From Planctomycetota bacterium (GTDB lineage: Bacteria > Planctomycetota > UBA1135 > GCA-002686595), in the NCBI GenBank assembly GCA_020853575.1, contig JADYYP010000023.1, positions 62,001 through 126,000 of the forward strand: DNA of 64,000 nt, in the 5' to 3' direction. The notes under the pieces were generated by a model. The model was not told the origin of the DNA. It worked only from the letters and a program-made list of their open reading frames with translations, and ran no database searches. Position 1 is the first letter of the stretch; each line of letters opens with the position of its first letter. A program made the position numbers and the translations under genes. Shown here piece by piece: positions 34,285-47,214 of the stretch.

Positions 34285-35834
34285 CGACCGCCACGCCGCC
34301 CAAGCCCGCGCTGCGCCGATTCGTCGAAAATCTGCGCGATGCGCCACGCCGCGTACGCGACTCCGCCTTGCGTTCGGGGAAGGCCAACACCGATCGCACG
34401 CGCTCGACGTTCGTTTTCGACAACGTGTTCTTGCACGTGCATCCGGTGCGCACGCACCGCTGGAGCCTGCGCTGGAGCTCGACTTGGGGCCTGGGCATCG
34501 CATCGCTCGCGGCCTTCGGTGTGACGCTCGTCACCGGCGTGCTGCTGATGTTCTATTACAAGCCGCACCCGAGCGCGGCCTACGACTCGATAAAGGACAT
34601 CGTCTACGTCGTCCCGACGGGGCGCTTCATCCGCAACATCCACCGTTGGGCAGCCAACGTGATGGTGGTCACGGTGTTGTTGCACATGGCGCGAGTGTTC
34701 TTCACCGCGTCGTATCGCGCGCCGCGCGAGTTCAACTGGCTCACCGGCATGGCGTTGCTCGCGGTCACGCTGGGACTGTCGTTCACCGGATACTTGTTGC
34801 CGTGGGACCAGCTCGCCTACTGGGCCATCACGATCGGTGCGAACATCGCGCAGTCTCCGCGTGAAGTCACGGACGCACTAGGGGTCACGCCGAGTTTCGA
34901 CCCTGGCGGCTTGCAGAAGTTCTTACTGCTCGGGAGTGATGTGGTCGGCGAGGAAGCACTGATCCGCTTCTACCTGTTGCACGTCATGATCCTGCCGATG
35001 GCGCTCGCCGCGCTGCTCGCGGTCCACTTCTGGCGCATCCGCAAGGACGGCGGCCTGGCGCGGCCGGCGGATGTCGACCAGCGCGTGATCGACGACACCG
35101 AAGCCACGTATCCGGTGTTCACGCAAGCGCCGCGCAAGACCTACCAGATCGCGGCACTGGTGCGCGGTCGCACGGCAGCGGTCGGTCGCGCGCCCGAGAA
35201 CACACTGCCTTCGATGCCGCATCTGTTCTACGCGGAACTGGCAGCCGCGATGCTCACCGTCGCCGTGTGCGTTGGTCTCGCGCTGCTCTCAGATGCACCG
35301 CTCAAGGAGCTCGCCAATCCAGCCGTGCCGGAGAACCCGGCCAAAGCGCCGTGGTACTTCCTCGGGCTCCAGGAATTGGTCTCGTACTCGGCGTTCATGG
35401 GAGGCATCGGCATTCCGGCGATCGTGATGGTCGGACTGAGCCTGATTCCGTACCTCGACCGCGAGACCGCTGGAACGGGCGAGTGGTTCGGAGGCCCCGG
35501 CGGTGGGCGAGTCGTGGCCCAAGCGGCACTCGTGGGGCTCGGCGCTGCTCTCGCGGTCGAGATCTTCGCCATTCGCTTCGGTTGGCTGCGCGAGTGGATT
35601 CCCGATGTCGCGCAGTTGTGGATCACGCTTTTCAACCCCGGCACCGTTTTGGCCGCGATCTACGCGGCGTATTCGGTATGGCTCGTGCGGCGCTACGACT
35701 CAACGCGCACGGGTGCACTCGGACTGTTCACTTGCTTCTTGTGCGGATTCGTGCTGCTCACGGTTGTGGGCACGCATTTCCGCGGACCGAATTGGCACTT
35801 CTATTGGTCGCCGGCGGACTGGCCGGCGCACTGA
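34281..35834 (+). CDS. Cytochrome b of a Rieske/cytochrome b complex (fused b6-subunit IV type)
   Basis: 517 residues with about eight or more transmembrane helices. The four haem b histidines are visible as two pairs: I-H-R-W ... L-L-H-M-A-R in one helix region, and F-Y-L-L-H and A-V-H-F-W-R in another. The quinol-site motif appears as K-A-P-W-Y-F-L-G-L-Q-E, the variant typical of b6f subunit IV-like proteins instead of mitochondrial PEWY. A soluble N-terminal extension of about 65 residues precedes helix 1. It overlaps the Rieske stop codon (ATGA). It works as quinol:cytochrome c oxidoreductase, or in reverse, in the cytoplasmic membrane. Confidence 0.95.
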   Translation: MTTATPPKPALRRFVENLRDAPRRVRDSALRSGKANTDRTRSTFVFDNVFLHVHPVRTHRWSLRWSSTWGLGIASLAAFGVTLVTGVLLMFYYKPHPSAAYDSIKDIVYVVPTGRFIRNIHRWAANVMVVTVLLHMARVFFTASYRAPREFNWLTGMALLAVTLGLSFTGYLLPWDQLAYWAITIGANIAQSPREVTDALGVTPSFDPGGLQKFLLLGSDVVGEEALIRFYLLHVMILPMALAALLAVHFWRIRKDGGLARPADVDQRVIDDTEATYPVFTQAPRKTYQIAALVRGRTAAVGRAPENTLPSMPHLFYAELAAAMLTVAVCVGLALLSDAPLKELANPAVPENPAKAPWYFLGLQELVSYSAFMGGIGIPAIVMVGLSLIPYLDRETAGTGEWFGGPGGGRVVAQAALVGLGAALAVEIFAIRFGWLREWIPDVAQLWITLFNPGTVLAAIYAAYSVWLVRRYDSTRTGALGLFTCFLCGFVLLTVVGTHFRGPNWHFYWSPADWPAH

Positions 35835-35836
35835 CC

Positions 35837-37482
35837 ATGCGGCGCAACAAGCATCTGCTCCTGTGGTCGAGCCTGGCTACGCTCGCCCTGCTGGTGACCG
35901 CTGCCGCGCAGGAAAACGTGCTCCGTCCGTGGCGCCGCATGCAGCACGCCGCGAGCGTGCCGATCGACGTCCGTCTGCGCCAGGTCGTCGTGCCAGCGCT
36001 GGGCGCGGCGGACCGCTGCGTGTCGTGCCATGTCGGCATGGCGACAGGGGAGCCGACCGCTAGCGGTGATCCGACACTCGCTCCGCATCCCGACGTCGCG
36101 CACGATCCGAACACATTCGGCTGCACGGTGTGTCACGGCGGACAAGGGCGCGCCACCGACGCAGACGACGCACACGGCTGGGTGCACTTCTGGCCGGCAC
36201 CAATGCTGCCCCTGCGCAATGCCGATGCAGGTTGCGGAAGTTGCCACACGCATCTCGCGGTGACGCACGTCGAGCGCCTGCGCGAGGGGCAAACGCTGGT
36301 CGAGCGCCTCGACTGCCTGGCATGCCATGAACTCGACGGTCGCGGTGGAACGACGCGTCCGCGGTCTCACGTGCTCGACGGTCCGGATCTGTCGCGCGTC
36401 GGTGCCCGCGGTGTGCCGCAGCACTGGTACGAAGAGCACCTGACGCAGCGCACCACCAACATCGATCCCGCATGGGCCACGAGCTTCGGCCCGATTTCCG
36501 AGTCCGAGCGCGCAACGCTCGAGGAGTTCCTCGCTTCGCGCGTCGGAGCGCCGAAGCTGGTCGCGGCCAAGTCGCTGTTCCATTCGCTCGGATGCCGCGG
36601 TTGCCATCGCATCGGAGGCGTCGGCGGTGACGACGGTCCGGACCTGACGCTGGTCGGAGAGCGCGACCCCGGACGCACTGACTTCTCGCACGTCCGCGGT
36701 GAACACACGCTGGCCAACTGGTTTGCAGAGCACTTCCGGGCGCCGGCGACGATTGTCCTCGGCTCGCGCATGCCGACCCTGGGGCTGAGCGAAGAGGAGA
36801 TTGAGCTCCTGACGCACTACATGCTCTCGTTGCGGCGCAGCGACCTACCGGATGCTTTTTGGCCGACAGACCGTGTGCGCGCTGAGCGACTGGGTCAGCG
36901 CGAGTTCGCCACCGACGGCGCCACGTTGTATGGCGCATTCTGCGCCGCCTGCCACGGCACTCGTGGCCAGGGCATGCGTTTCGCGGGCATGACGCCCTTC
37001 CCAGCCGTCGGCAGTCGGGACTTCCTCGCGATTGCGAGCGACGACTTCTTACGGCTCACCATCGAGCACGGTCGCCCCGGACGACGCATGCCTGCCTGGG
37101 GCGTGATGGAGGGTGGCCTGCGGCCCGCGGAGATCTCGGCAGTCATCGCGCATCTGCGCGACTTGGGCGAGGGCACGGGCTGCGAGCCGGACGGGCAACC
37201 GGTGCGTTGGGCCCAAGGCCAAGTCGAGCTCGGGCGGACGTTGTTCGCTCAGCACTGTGCGCCGTGCCACGGCAAACGTGGTCAGGGTGGAGAAGGGTTG
37301 GCGCTCGCGAATCGAGCGCTGCTCGCCGCGGCCACTGACACATATCTCTTCGAGAGCATTCGACGCGGGCGACGCGAGACGACGATGCCGGCCTTCGGCG
37401 CGTCGAGCGCCGTGCGACCCACGCTCTCCGATCGCGAGATCGAGTCGATTGTCACGTTCCTGCGTTCCTTCGAGGTGGGTCC

Positions 37483-37486
<4 letters not shown>
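35837..37486 (+). CDS. 7-haem membrane-anchored cytochrome c of the Rieske/b complex
   Basis: 549 residues; ATG two bases after the cytochrome b stop. A signal/anchor segment (about residues 6-24) precedes seven CxxCH motifs: CVSCH, CTVCH, CGSCH, CLACH, CRGCH, CAACH and CAPCH. The last three belong to class I cytochrome c domains with M-P-T-L, M-P-A-W and M-P-A-F as likely Met ligands, while the first four form a tetrahaem-like N-terminal part. It would be the electron acceptor of the Rieske protein and carry electrons in the periplasm to or from the molybdoenzyme that follows. Seven haems is far more than a classical cytochrome c1. Confidence 0.92.
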
Positions 37487-40938
<3,452 letters not shown>

Positions 40939-40941
40939 GCC

Positions 40942-42063
40942 ATGGCGCGTGTATACAACTGGCAACTCGGGCGCGAGATGTCGTACTGGTATCCGGAGAG
41001 TCGCCCCCAGAAGCAGTTCGCAGCGGTATTCGACGTGAACAAGTGCATCGCGTGCCAGACGTGCACGCTGGCGTGCAAGACGACATGGACCTCGGGCCGC
41101 GGCCAAGAGTACATGTTGTGGAACAACGTCGAGACCAAGCCCTATGGGTTCTATCCGCTGGCCTGGGATGTCAACGTGCTCGACGCACTCGGCGAGCAGC
41201 GCTGGAGCGAGGGCCGCTACGAGGGTCGCACGCTGTTCGAGGCGGCGCGTGCCGGCGAGCGCGTCTTGGGTTGGCGCCCCGAAGAGCTCGACTATGCGCA
41301 CCCCAACGTCGGTGAGGATGACTGCGCGGGGAAGGTCGACCGGGGCCACGCGTTCGGCGGTCAACATTTGGCGTGGTTCTTCTATCTCGCGCGCATATGC
41401 AATCACTGCACGTATCCGGCGTGCTTGGCATCGTGTCCGCGGACGTCGATTTACAAGCGACCCGAGGACGGCATCGTGTTGCTCGACCAGTCGCGTTGCC
41501 GCGGATACCAAGAGTGCGTCAAGGCGTGCCCGTACAAGAAGGTCTTCTTCAATCCTCTGACGGGCGTGTCCGAGAAGTGCATTGCGTGTTTTCCCAAGAT
41601 CGAGCAAGGGTTGCAGCCTCAGTGCTTTGCCAACTGCATCGGCAAGATCCGGCTGGCGGGCTGGCTGTCGACACCGGACAAGGCGAACCCCGACAACCCA
41701 ATCGACTACCTCGTGCACGTGCGGAAGATTGCAAAACCACTAATGCCGCAGCTCGGTCTCGAACCCAACATCTACTACATCCCTCCGCTTCACGCGCCCG
41801 ATGACTTCATGCACCAGATGTTCGGTCCGGGCGTCAAGGAGGCGATTGCCGCGTATCGCCACGCCGACGACGATCTCGCGGGGCTTTTGGCGCTGTTCGG
41901 TTCCACCGAGCGCATCGTTCCGCGCTGGAAGCGCTCGGGAGAACAGGTTCTCGGGCTGGAGGAGGATGGCAGCGAGATTGTTCGCGTGCCACTTCGCGAG
42001 CCAGTCCACGTCCGCGCTGGCTACGACGAGGGCCGCGCCATCCTGCGCACGAACTGTCCTTGA
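40942..42063 (+). CDS. nxrB/narH-like: Fe-S electron-transfer beta subunit, NxrB/NarH-like
   Basis: 373 residues, starting 3 bp after the alpha stop. Four cysteine groups bind one 3Fe-4S and three 4Fe-4S clusters: C35/C38/C41/C45; C153/C156/C161/C165; C186/Y189/C192/C196; and C213/C216/C228/C232. Tyr189 occupies the place of the Trp that makes the 3Fe-4S cluster in E. coli NarH. The start V-Y-N-W-Q-L-G-R and N-N-V-E-T-K-P-Y-G resemble, from memory, the NxrB proteins of Nitrospira and anammox bacteria. It has no signal of its own and would be exported with the alpha subunit. It conducts electrons between the Mo site and the haem b gamma subunit. Confidence 0.93.
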   Translation: MARVYNWQLGREMSYWYPESRPQKQFAAVFDVNKCIACQTCTLACKTTWTSGRGQEYMLWNNVETKPYGFYPLAWDVNVLDALGEQRWSEGRYEGRTLFEAARAGERVLGWRPEELDYAHPNVGEDDCAGKVDRGHAFGGQHLAWFFYLARICNHCTYPACLASCPRTSIYKRPEDGIVLLDQSRCRGYQECVKACPYKKVFFNPLTGVSEKCIACFPKIEQGLQPQCFANCIGKIRLAGWLSTPDKANPDNPIDYLVHVRKIAKPLMPQLGLEPNIYYIPPLHAPDDFMHQMFGPGVKEAIAAYRHADDDLAGLLALFGSTERIVPRWKRSGEQVLGLEEDGSEIVRVPLREPVHVRAGYDEGRAILRTNCP

Positions 42064-42071
42064 GGACGACC

Positions 42072-42908
42072 ATGAAAGTGAGCCATTGGATTTGTGCCTT
42101 GGGTGTGTCGACGGTGGTCGCTTGTCAGCGCGCCGCGGCTCCAGCATCTGCGGCGACGGAGCTCGTACTTCGAACCGCCAGCGTGTTGCCAGATGATCCC
42201 GGCGATGCGGCCTGGGCCCGGGCTGCGGTGTTCGTGGTGCCTTTGATCCCCCAAGACATGGTCGAGCCGCGCCAACTCGTGGCCACGACGTCGGAGTTGC
42301 GCGTGCAAGCTCTGAGCGACGGGACGCGTGCCGCGCTGCGACTGGAGTGGAGCGATGCGAGCGCAGACCAGGAGTCCCGGCCGGCGCACTTCTCCGACGC
42401 ATGCGCGCTGCAGCTTCCGGCCAAGGTGGCGGCCGACATCCCAGCGCCGCAGATGGGCGAGCCGGGCAAGCCAGTCGAGATTAGCTATTGGCGCGCAGCC
42501 TGGCAGCGCGCTGTGGATGGTGAGCCGTTGACGTTGGCGAGTCTGTATCCGAACGCAGTCGTCGATCACTACCCTTTCGAGGCTCAGCCGGCGCACCGAG
42601 AAATCGCGGAGGCCTATGCGCCCGCGCGTGCACTGGGAAACGACATGGCCGGGCCGGGATCGGCCGTGCAGGATCTGGTGGCGACCGGACCGGGAACGCT
42701 CGAACCGCGGACTGCTGGTGACAGCCAGGCGCGCGGCCGTCGTACAGCGACTGGTTGGGCCGTCGTGATCTCGCGCTCTCTGCCCACAGGGCTCGTTCCC
42801 GGACAGCGTACCCAGGTGGCGTTCGCCGTTTGGCAGGGCGGCGCCGGAGAAGTGGGCGCGCGCAAGATGCGAACGGCGTGGGTCGACATGCTGCGGGAGG
42901 CACACTGA
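42072..42908 (+). CDS. Haem b-binding gamma subunit (ethylbenzene dehydrogenase gamma-like)
   Basis: 278 residues; the ATG at 42072 lies 8 bp after the beta stop, with GAGGA upstream. The N-terminus is a lipoprotein-like signal (V-S-T-V-V-A-C). The central R-A-A-V-F-V-V-P-L and A-L-R-L-E-W-S-D, then G-P-G-S-A-V-Q-D-L-V and G-W-A-V-V-I-S-R-S-L segments fit the EB_dh family (EbdC, DdhC, SerC, ClrC), which carries one haem b on the periplasmic side. This supports a periplasmic three-subunit enzyme rather than the membrane NarI type, with electrons exchanged through the 7-haem cytochrome c. The haem ligands (Met and Lys in relatives) were not assigned. Confidence 0.85.
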   Translation: MKVSHWICALGVSTVVACQRAAAPASAATELVLRTASVLPDDPGDAAWARAAVFVVPLIPQDMVEPRQLVATTSELRVQALSDGTRAALRLEWSDASADQESRPAHFSDACALQLPAKVAADIPAPQMGEPGKPVEISYWRAAWQRAVDGEPLTLASLYPNAVVDHYPFEAQPAHREIAEAYAPARALGNDMAGPGSAVQDLVATGPGTLEPRTAGDSQARGRRTATGWAVVISRSLPTGLVPGQRTQVAFAVWQGGAGEVGARKMRTAWVDMLREAH

Positions 42909-43555
42909 TGAGCACGCGGAGTCCGATGCTCTGGTCCGACGCCCTGCGGGAGTCCGCTCGCTGGCGTTTGCTTGGACTGTTGTTCGAGCGGCCGCGTACC
43001 GGGTGGCAGGAAGAGCTCGAGTCGCTGGCGGCGGAAGTCGACTCGAAGGACCTGCGAGTCGCGGCCAGCGCGGCCTCGGGTTCCGGCGAGGGTTTCGTCT
43101 TGGCGTTCATTGGTCCTGGGGGGCCCGTATCGCCGCGCGAGATTGCCTATCGTCAGGCGCGTGATCCTGGGCACATCTTGGCGCAACTCGCGGCCGCGTA
43201 CCGTGCGTTCGCGTTCACCCCGCAGCGCGAGGATCCGCTCGACCACGTTGCCGTCGAGGTCGGATTCGTCGCCTACCTCCGCATGAAGCAAGCCTTCGCC
43301 GCGGTTCATGGCGACCAAGATTCGGCGGCACTCGCCGCAGAAGCCGCGGAGCGCTTCATGGCCGAGCACCTGGCGGCATTCGCGCCCCAGCTCGCGGCCA
43401 GGCTCGAGGAGTGTGCCGCGGGGCACTTGCATCTGGCGGCGCGCGCGCTCGCCGACCGCGCGCCACACTTCGAGGATTCTGCGCCCGCGTCGAACGTCGC
43501 GTGCGTCGAATCCGCGGGCTGCGCCTTCACTTGCGGCGGCGAATCGCACGAATGA
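42908..43555 (+). CDS. TorD/DmsD-like molybdoenzyme assembly chaperone
   Basis: 215 residues; its start overlaps the gamma stop (TGATG). It is all-helical with E-V-G-F-V-A-Y-L-R-M-K-Q and H-L-A-A-F-A-P-Q-L segments typical of NarJ/TorD/DmsD-family chaperones, which hold the alpha subunit until cofactor insertion and Tat export. The C-terminus carries an unusual Cys cluster, C-V-E-S-A-G-C-A-F-T-C. It is the last gene of the operon and ends 22 bp from the convergent biotin carboxylase. Confidence 0.88.
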   Translation: MSTRSPMLWSDALRESARWRLLGLLFERPRTGWQEELESLAAEVDSKDLRVAASAASGSGEGFVLAFIGPGGPVSPREIAYRQARDPGHILAQLAAAYRAFAFTPQREDPLDHVAVEVGFVAYLRMKQAFAAVHGDQDSAALAAEAAERFMAEHLAAFAPQLAARLEECAAGHLHLAARALADRAPHFEDSAPASNVACVESAGCAFTCGGESHE

Positions 43556-43577
43556 CCGTGCGGTTCGCTGCTCGCGT

Positions 43578-44924
43578 CTAACGCCACCCCGGGATCGCGC
43601 GCGTGTCGTAGTTGCCGGAGCGGAATTCGGCGCTGTCGAGCACTTTCAAGTGCAGCGGGATGGTCGTGGCGACGCCCTCGACGCGACAGGCGCGCAGGCA
43701 GCGCAAGAGCGTTTCGATGGCCGTATCGCGAGTCGGCGCGTGCGCCAGGACCTTGGCGATCAGGGAGTCGTAGTAGGGCGAGACCGAGTCGCCAGCGCGC
43801 ATGTGCGTGTCGACGCGAATCGTCCCGGGTCCGAGGTCGCGCGGGAAGTCGAAGGCCTGCAGCGTCCCCGGCGCCGGGCGGAATTGCTGCGCCGGATCCT
43901 CGGCGTTCACGCGGATCTCGATCGCGTGGCCGGTGGACGTGACATCGGCCTGCGCGAGTCCCAGGCGATGGTGGGCCGCGACCTTCAGCTGCAGCTTGAC
44001 CAGATCGAGCCCACTGGTGAGCTCGCTCACGCCGTGCTCGACCTGCAAGCGCGTGTTCATCTCCATGAAGTACAGCGCACCGTCGTCCGCGCGCAGGAAC
44101 TCGACCGTTCCCGCGCCGACGTAGCCGATCGACTGCGCGGCGCGCACCGCGATCGCGCCCAGCCGCGCGCGCTCGCCTGCACCGAGCACGGGGCTCGGGC
44201 TCTCCTCGACCAGCTTCTGGTGATTGCGCTGCACCGAGCACTCGCGCTCGCCGACGTGCACGCAGGCGCCGAAACGATCGGCCATCACTTGCACTTCGAT
44301 GTGCCGTCCGCCCTCGAGGTACTTCTCGAGGTACAAGGCACCACTGCCGAACGCGCTCTCGGCTTCCGCGCTGGCTTGCGCGTAGGCGTCGCGCAGTTGC
44401 GCCTCGTCGAAGCACTTGCGCATGCCGCGCCCGCCACCGCCGGCGTCCGCTTTGAGGATCACCGGATAGCCGCTCTCGCGCGCACACGCCACGGCATGCT
44501 CGACGTCGGTCAACAGGCCGACGGAGCCCGGGATCACCGGCACTCCCGCGGCGCGCATCGCCGCCTTGGCGGGAGCCTTGCGTCCCATCACCTCCATCGC
44601 GGCACTCGGCGGACCGACAAAGGTCACGCCGTGTTGCTCGCACAGCGCCGCGAAGCGCGGGTTCTCCGAAAGGAACCCCCAGCCCGGATGCAGCGCGCCG
44701 CAGCGCGTCTGCAGCGCGGCCTGGACGACGCGTTCCATCGCCAGGTAGCTCTCGCGTGCCGCGGACGGCCCCAGGCACACGACCTCGTCCATGACCTCGA
44801 GCCAGCGCGCGCCGAGGTCGGACTCGGAGGCCACGCCGATGGGGGAGATCGAGAGCTCTTTGGCGGCGCGCGCGACGCGCACGGCGACTTCGCCGCGATT
44901 GGCGATCAGGAGGCGACGGAACAT
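43578..44924 (-). CDS. accC-like: Biotin carboxylase subunit of an acyl-CoA carboxylase
   Basis: 448 residues, the usual length of AccC. The ATP-grasp fold shows L-L-I-A-N-R-G-E-V-A-V-R at the start, the Gly-rich loop G-G-G-G-R-G-M-R, the E-R-E-C-S-V-Q-R-N-H-Q-K-L-V-E-E-S-P block and M-N-T-R-L-Q-V-E-H-G with the catalytic region. It carboxylates biotin on BCCP with ATP and bicarbonate. No carboxyltransferase or BCCP lies next to it; those are at 27743-30045 on the same strand, on the other side of the respiratory operon. The ancestral order would have been accC, carboxyltransferase, BCCP. Confidence 0.95.
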   Translation of the reverse strand: MFRRLLIANRGEVAVRVARAAKELSISPIGVASESDLGARWLEVMDEVVCLGPSAARESYLAMERVVQAALQTRCGALHPGWGFLSENPRFAALCEQHGVTFVGPPSAAMEVMGRKAPAKAAMRAAGVPVIPGSVGLLTDVEHAVACARESGYPVILKADAGGGGRGMRKCFDEAQLRDAYAQASAEAESAFGSGALYLEKYLEGGRHIEVQVMADRFGACVHVGERECSVQRNHQKLVEESPSPVLGAGERARLGAIAVRAAQSIGYVGAGTVEFLRADDGALYFMEMNTRLQVEHGVSELTSGLDLVKLQLKVAAHHRLGLAQADVTSTGHAIEIRVNAEDPAQQFRPAPGTLQAFDFPRDLGPGTIRVDTHMRAGDSVSPYYDSLIAKVLAHAPTRDTAIETLLRCLRACRVEGVATTIPLHLKVLDSAEFRSGNYDTRAIPGWR

Positions 44925-45003
44925 GGGGCGCAGAGGTTAGCAGTGCGCGGCGGCGTGGACCAAGGTGGTCGGCGTGCTCGCGTGCGACTAGCCTGGAGCG
45001 CGC

Positions 45004-47082
45004 ATGTTCCTCGCCCTGGCTCTATGTGTGAGCGCGCTCGAGCTCGACGTGCCGCGCGCGCTGGCGCAGCTCTCCGCGGATGCCGTCGACGCACGCGCGG
45101 AGGCCGAGCGCTGGCTCGCGGTGCACTTGAAAGCCAGTGACTTCGACCTGGCGGCCGAGGTGGCCAAATCCTCCGGTTTGGAAGCGCGCACGCGCTTGAC
45201 GCGCGCGCTGGGTTCGGACGAGCGCCACTTCGAGCTCGCCGTGCTGCTGTTCGTCGACGCCGAGCCCGAGCTGAGCCGCATCGGCGCGGACGCGATGTTC
45301 GCCCTGGCGGAGCGCTGGTTCGGCGCGGAGGCGGCCGAGCCCTGGAACGAGAAGCGCGTCTCGAGCGAGCTCGCCGGGCGCTTCGCCGGCATCGTCTCGA
45401 TCCAGCCGTTCCTCGACGACCCCGACACGGTGATCGATCGTCTCGCGCGCCTCGCGCCCGATGTCGAGACCAACCGCGTCAGCCGCGCGCGTCTGGAGAT
45501 CGTGGTCGACCCCGGGCTGTACGTTCAAGCGATCGCGGGCACCAGTGCCGCCGCGACCGCGGCCGGGGAGCGCGAGCTGGTGCGCAGCGGCGCCTTCGAG
45601 GTGGTGCTCTTTCGGACCATCGCCGACTTGCGCGCCACCGCCGAGGGCTTCGGATTCGACGGCCCGCATCCTTGGCTGCGCGTCGGCTACGGTGCCGACA
45701 TGGGACGCAAGAACGGTCCGCGAGCGATCCTCGAATGGTGCCGCGACGTGCTGCAGTATCCCGACCGACCGCGGGGCGAGGGCGCGGCGCGCGCGCTGGC
45801 TGCGTGCGGTTGGCCGGCGCCCCTGGAGTGGCTCGAACGGCGCTGGCAGAGCTACTCCGACCGCAACGCGCTGCACGGCGTGCTGCTCGCCGCGGGGCGT
45901 GGGCGCGTCGTCGCCAGCTTGGCGAATGCCGCCGCCGTCGACGCGTTGCTGGCGGAGGTGAGCGCCGCGCGCGAGCTCGCGCCGAGTTTCGATTCGTTCG
46001 CGCGACGCGTCGGGACCGCGCTCGCCCGCTGCCCACGCATCGGTCTCGACGGCGAAGAGCTCGGTGCGCGCGTGATCGCGGCACAGCTGTGGACCACGCG
46101 CTCCACCGCGCAAGGCACGTCGTCCTTCGGCGCGGAGGGCTCGGCCTACACCGCGGCCATCCTTGCGGGGCTCGGCGGCGCGCGTGGCGAGTACGGGCGC
46201 GCGATGCGCGCGCGCTTGAGCGAACCGCTCGCGGACGACGACCGGGCCGGCGCGGTCGAGCGTTTCGAGCTCCTGCGCATGTTCGCGAGTCGCGCGTTGC
46301 CGCTGGAAGGCCTGCCGCGCGTCGAGCTCTCGCGCGCGTTGCTCGCGCTCACGCTCGAACGCAGAGCCGAACCGCAATTGGTGGCCTGGATGCAGACACT
46401 GCGCGCCCGCCCGAGCGCGCCTTGGGCGACGCGCGAGCGCGCGCAGCGACTCGACGACGCGCAGCTGGCCGTCCTGATCGAGCTTTGGCTCGCCTGTGAC
46501 GAGCCGCGCGCCGCGGCCGAGTTGGTGCGCGCGTGGTCGAGCGCGAACCGTGCTCCCGCGCTGCTCGGTGAACGGCTCGCGGCACGCGCGCGGCTGGGGG
46601 ACGAACAGCGCGTGCGCGCGCTGCTCACGCTGGCGCGCGATGGCGCCGCGGGCGACCAGCTGGCCGCCGTGGAGCGCCTCGAGCTGCTCGCCGGCGTCGC
46701 GTCGCGCGATCGTCGCCAGGCCGCCGCGCGCGCGGTCCTGGCGCGTGGCAGCGTAGCGTTCGACGACTGGCCGCTGGTCGGCGCGCTCGCCGGCACGCAG
46801 GGCTGCGACGAGCTGCTCGAGTTCCTGATCGCGCACGCCAAGCGCGTGATCCCGATCGAGAACTCGCTGGACGCCCCGTGGCTGGCAGCCTTGGCGCGCG
46901 CGAGCCAGGACTTGCTGGCGCGCGACGAGCAGTTGCTCTCCCGGCGCATCGAGCAAGAGCTGGACAGCGCGCTGCGGCGTTCACCCAAGCACCCGCTGCG
47001 CAAGGCGCGCGAGGAGCGCGCGTGGCCCAACCAACCCGGCCCCGCGCCGACCAGTTTCGAGGCCCTCGACCCGCGGCCCTAG
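45004..47082 (+). CDS. Large secreted helical-repeat protein of unknown function
   Basis: 692 residues starting with a short hydrophobic leader (M-F-L-A-L-A-L-C-V-S-A). The chain is an Ala/Leu/Arg/Glu-rich series of helix pairs resembling HEAT repeats, with a V-E-V-V-L-F-R-T-I-type beta segment around residue 200. No catalytic signature is visible. It is divergent from the biotin carboxylase gene by 79 bp and resembles in style the shorter protein at 30163, which is divergent from the carboxyltransferase. A structural or protein-binding periplasmic role is possible. Confidence 0.65.
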   Translation: MFLALALCVSALELDVPRALAQLSADAVDARAEAERWLAVHLKASDFDLAAEVAKSSGLEARTRLTRALGSDERHFELAVLLFVDAEPELSRIGADAMFALAERWFGAEAAEPWNEKRVSSELAGRFAGIVSIQPFLDDPDTVIDRLARLAPDVETNRVSRARLEIVVDPGLYVQAIAGTSAAATAAGERELVRSGAFEVVLFRTIADLRATAEGFGFDGPHPWLRVGYGADMGRKNGPRAILEWCRDVLQYPDRPRGEGAARALAACGWPAPLEWLERRWQSYSDRNALHGVLLAAGRGRVVASLANAAAVDALLAEVSAARELAPSFDSFARRVGTALARCPRIGLDGEELGARVIAAQLWTTRSTAQGTSSFGAEGSAYTAAILAGLGGARGEYGRAMRARLSEPLADDDRAGAVERFELLRMFASRALPLEGLPRVELSRALLALTLERRAEPQLVAWMQTLRARPSAPWATRERAQRLDDAQLAVLIELWLACDEPRAAAELVRAWSSANRAPALLGERLAARARLGDEQRVRALLTLARDGAAGDQLAAVERLELLAGVASRDRRQAAARAVLARGSVAFDDWPLVGALAGTQGCDELLEFLIAHAKRVIPIENSLDAPWLAALARASQDLLARDEQLLSRRIEQELDSALRRSPKHPLRKAREERAWPNQPGPAPTSFEALDPRP

Positions 47083-47214
47083 GCCTCGCCGTCGAGCTCG
47101 CCGCGCGCGCCTTCCGAGTTGCGGCTCGCGCAAGACTTTCCGCTTGGGCCTTGGACCGCGCCTGGTCGATCTCGCATCCTGGTCGCCAACCGCAGCCCCC
47201 AAGCCACGTCCCTG

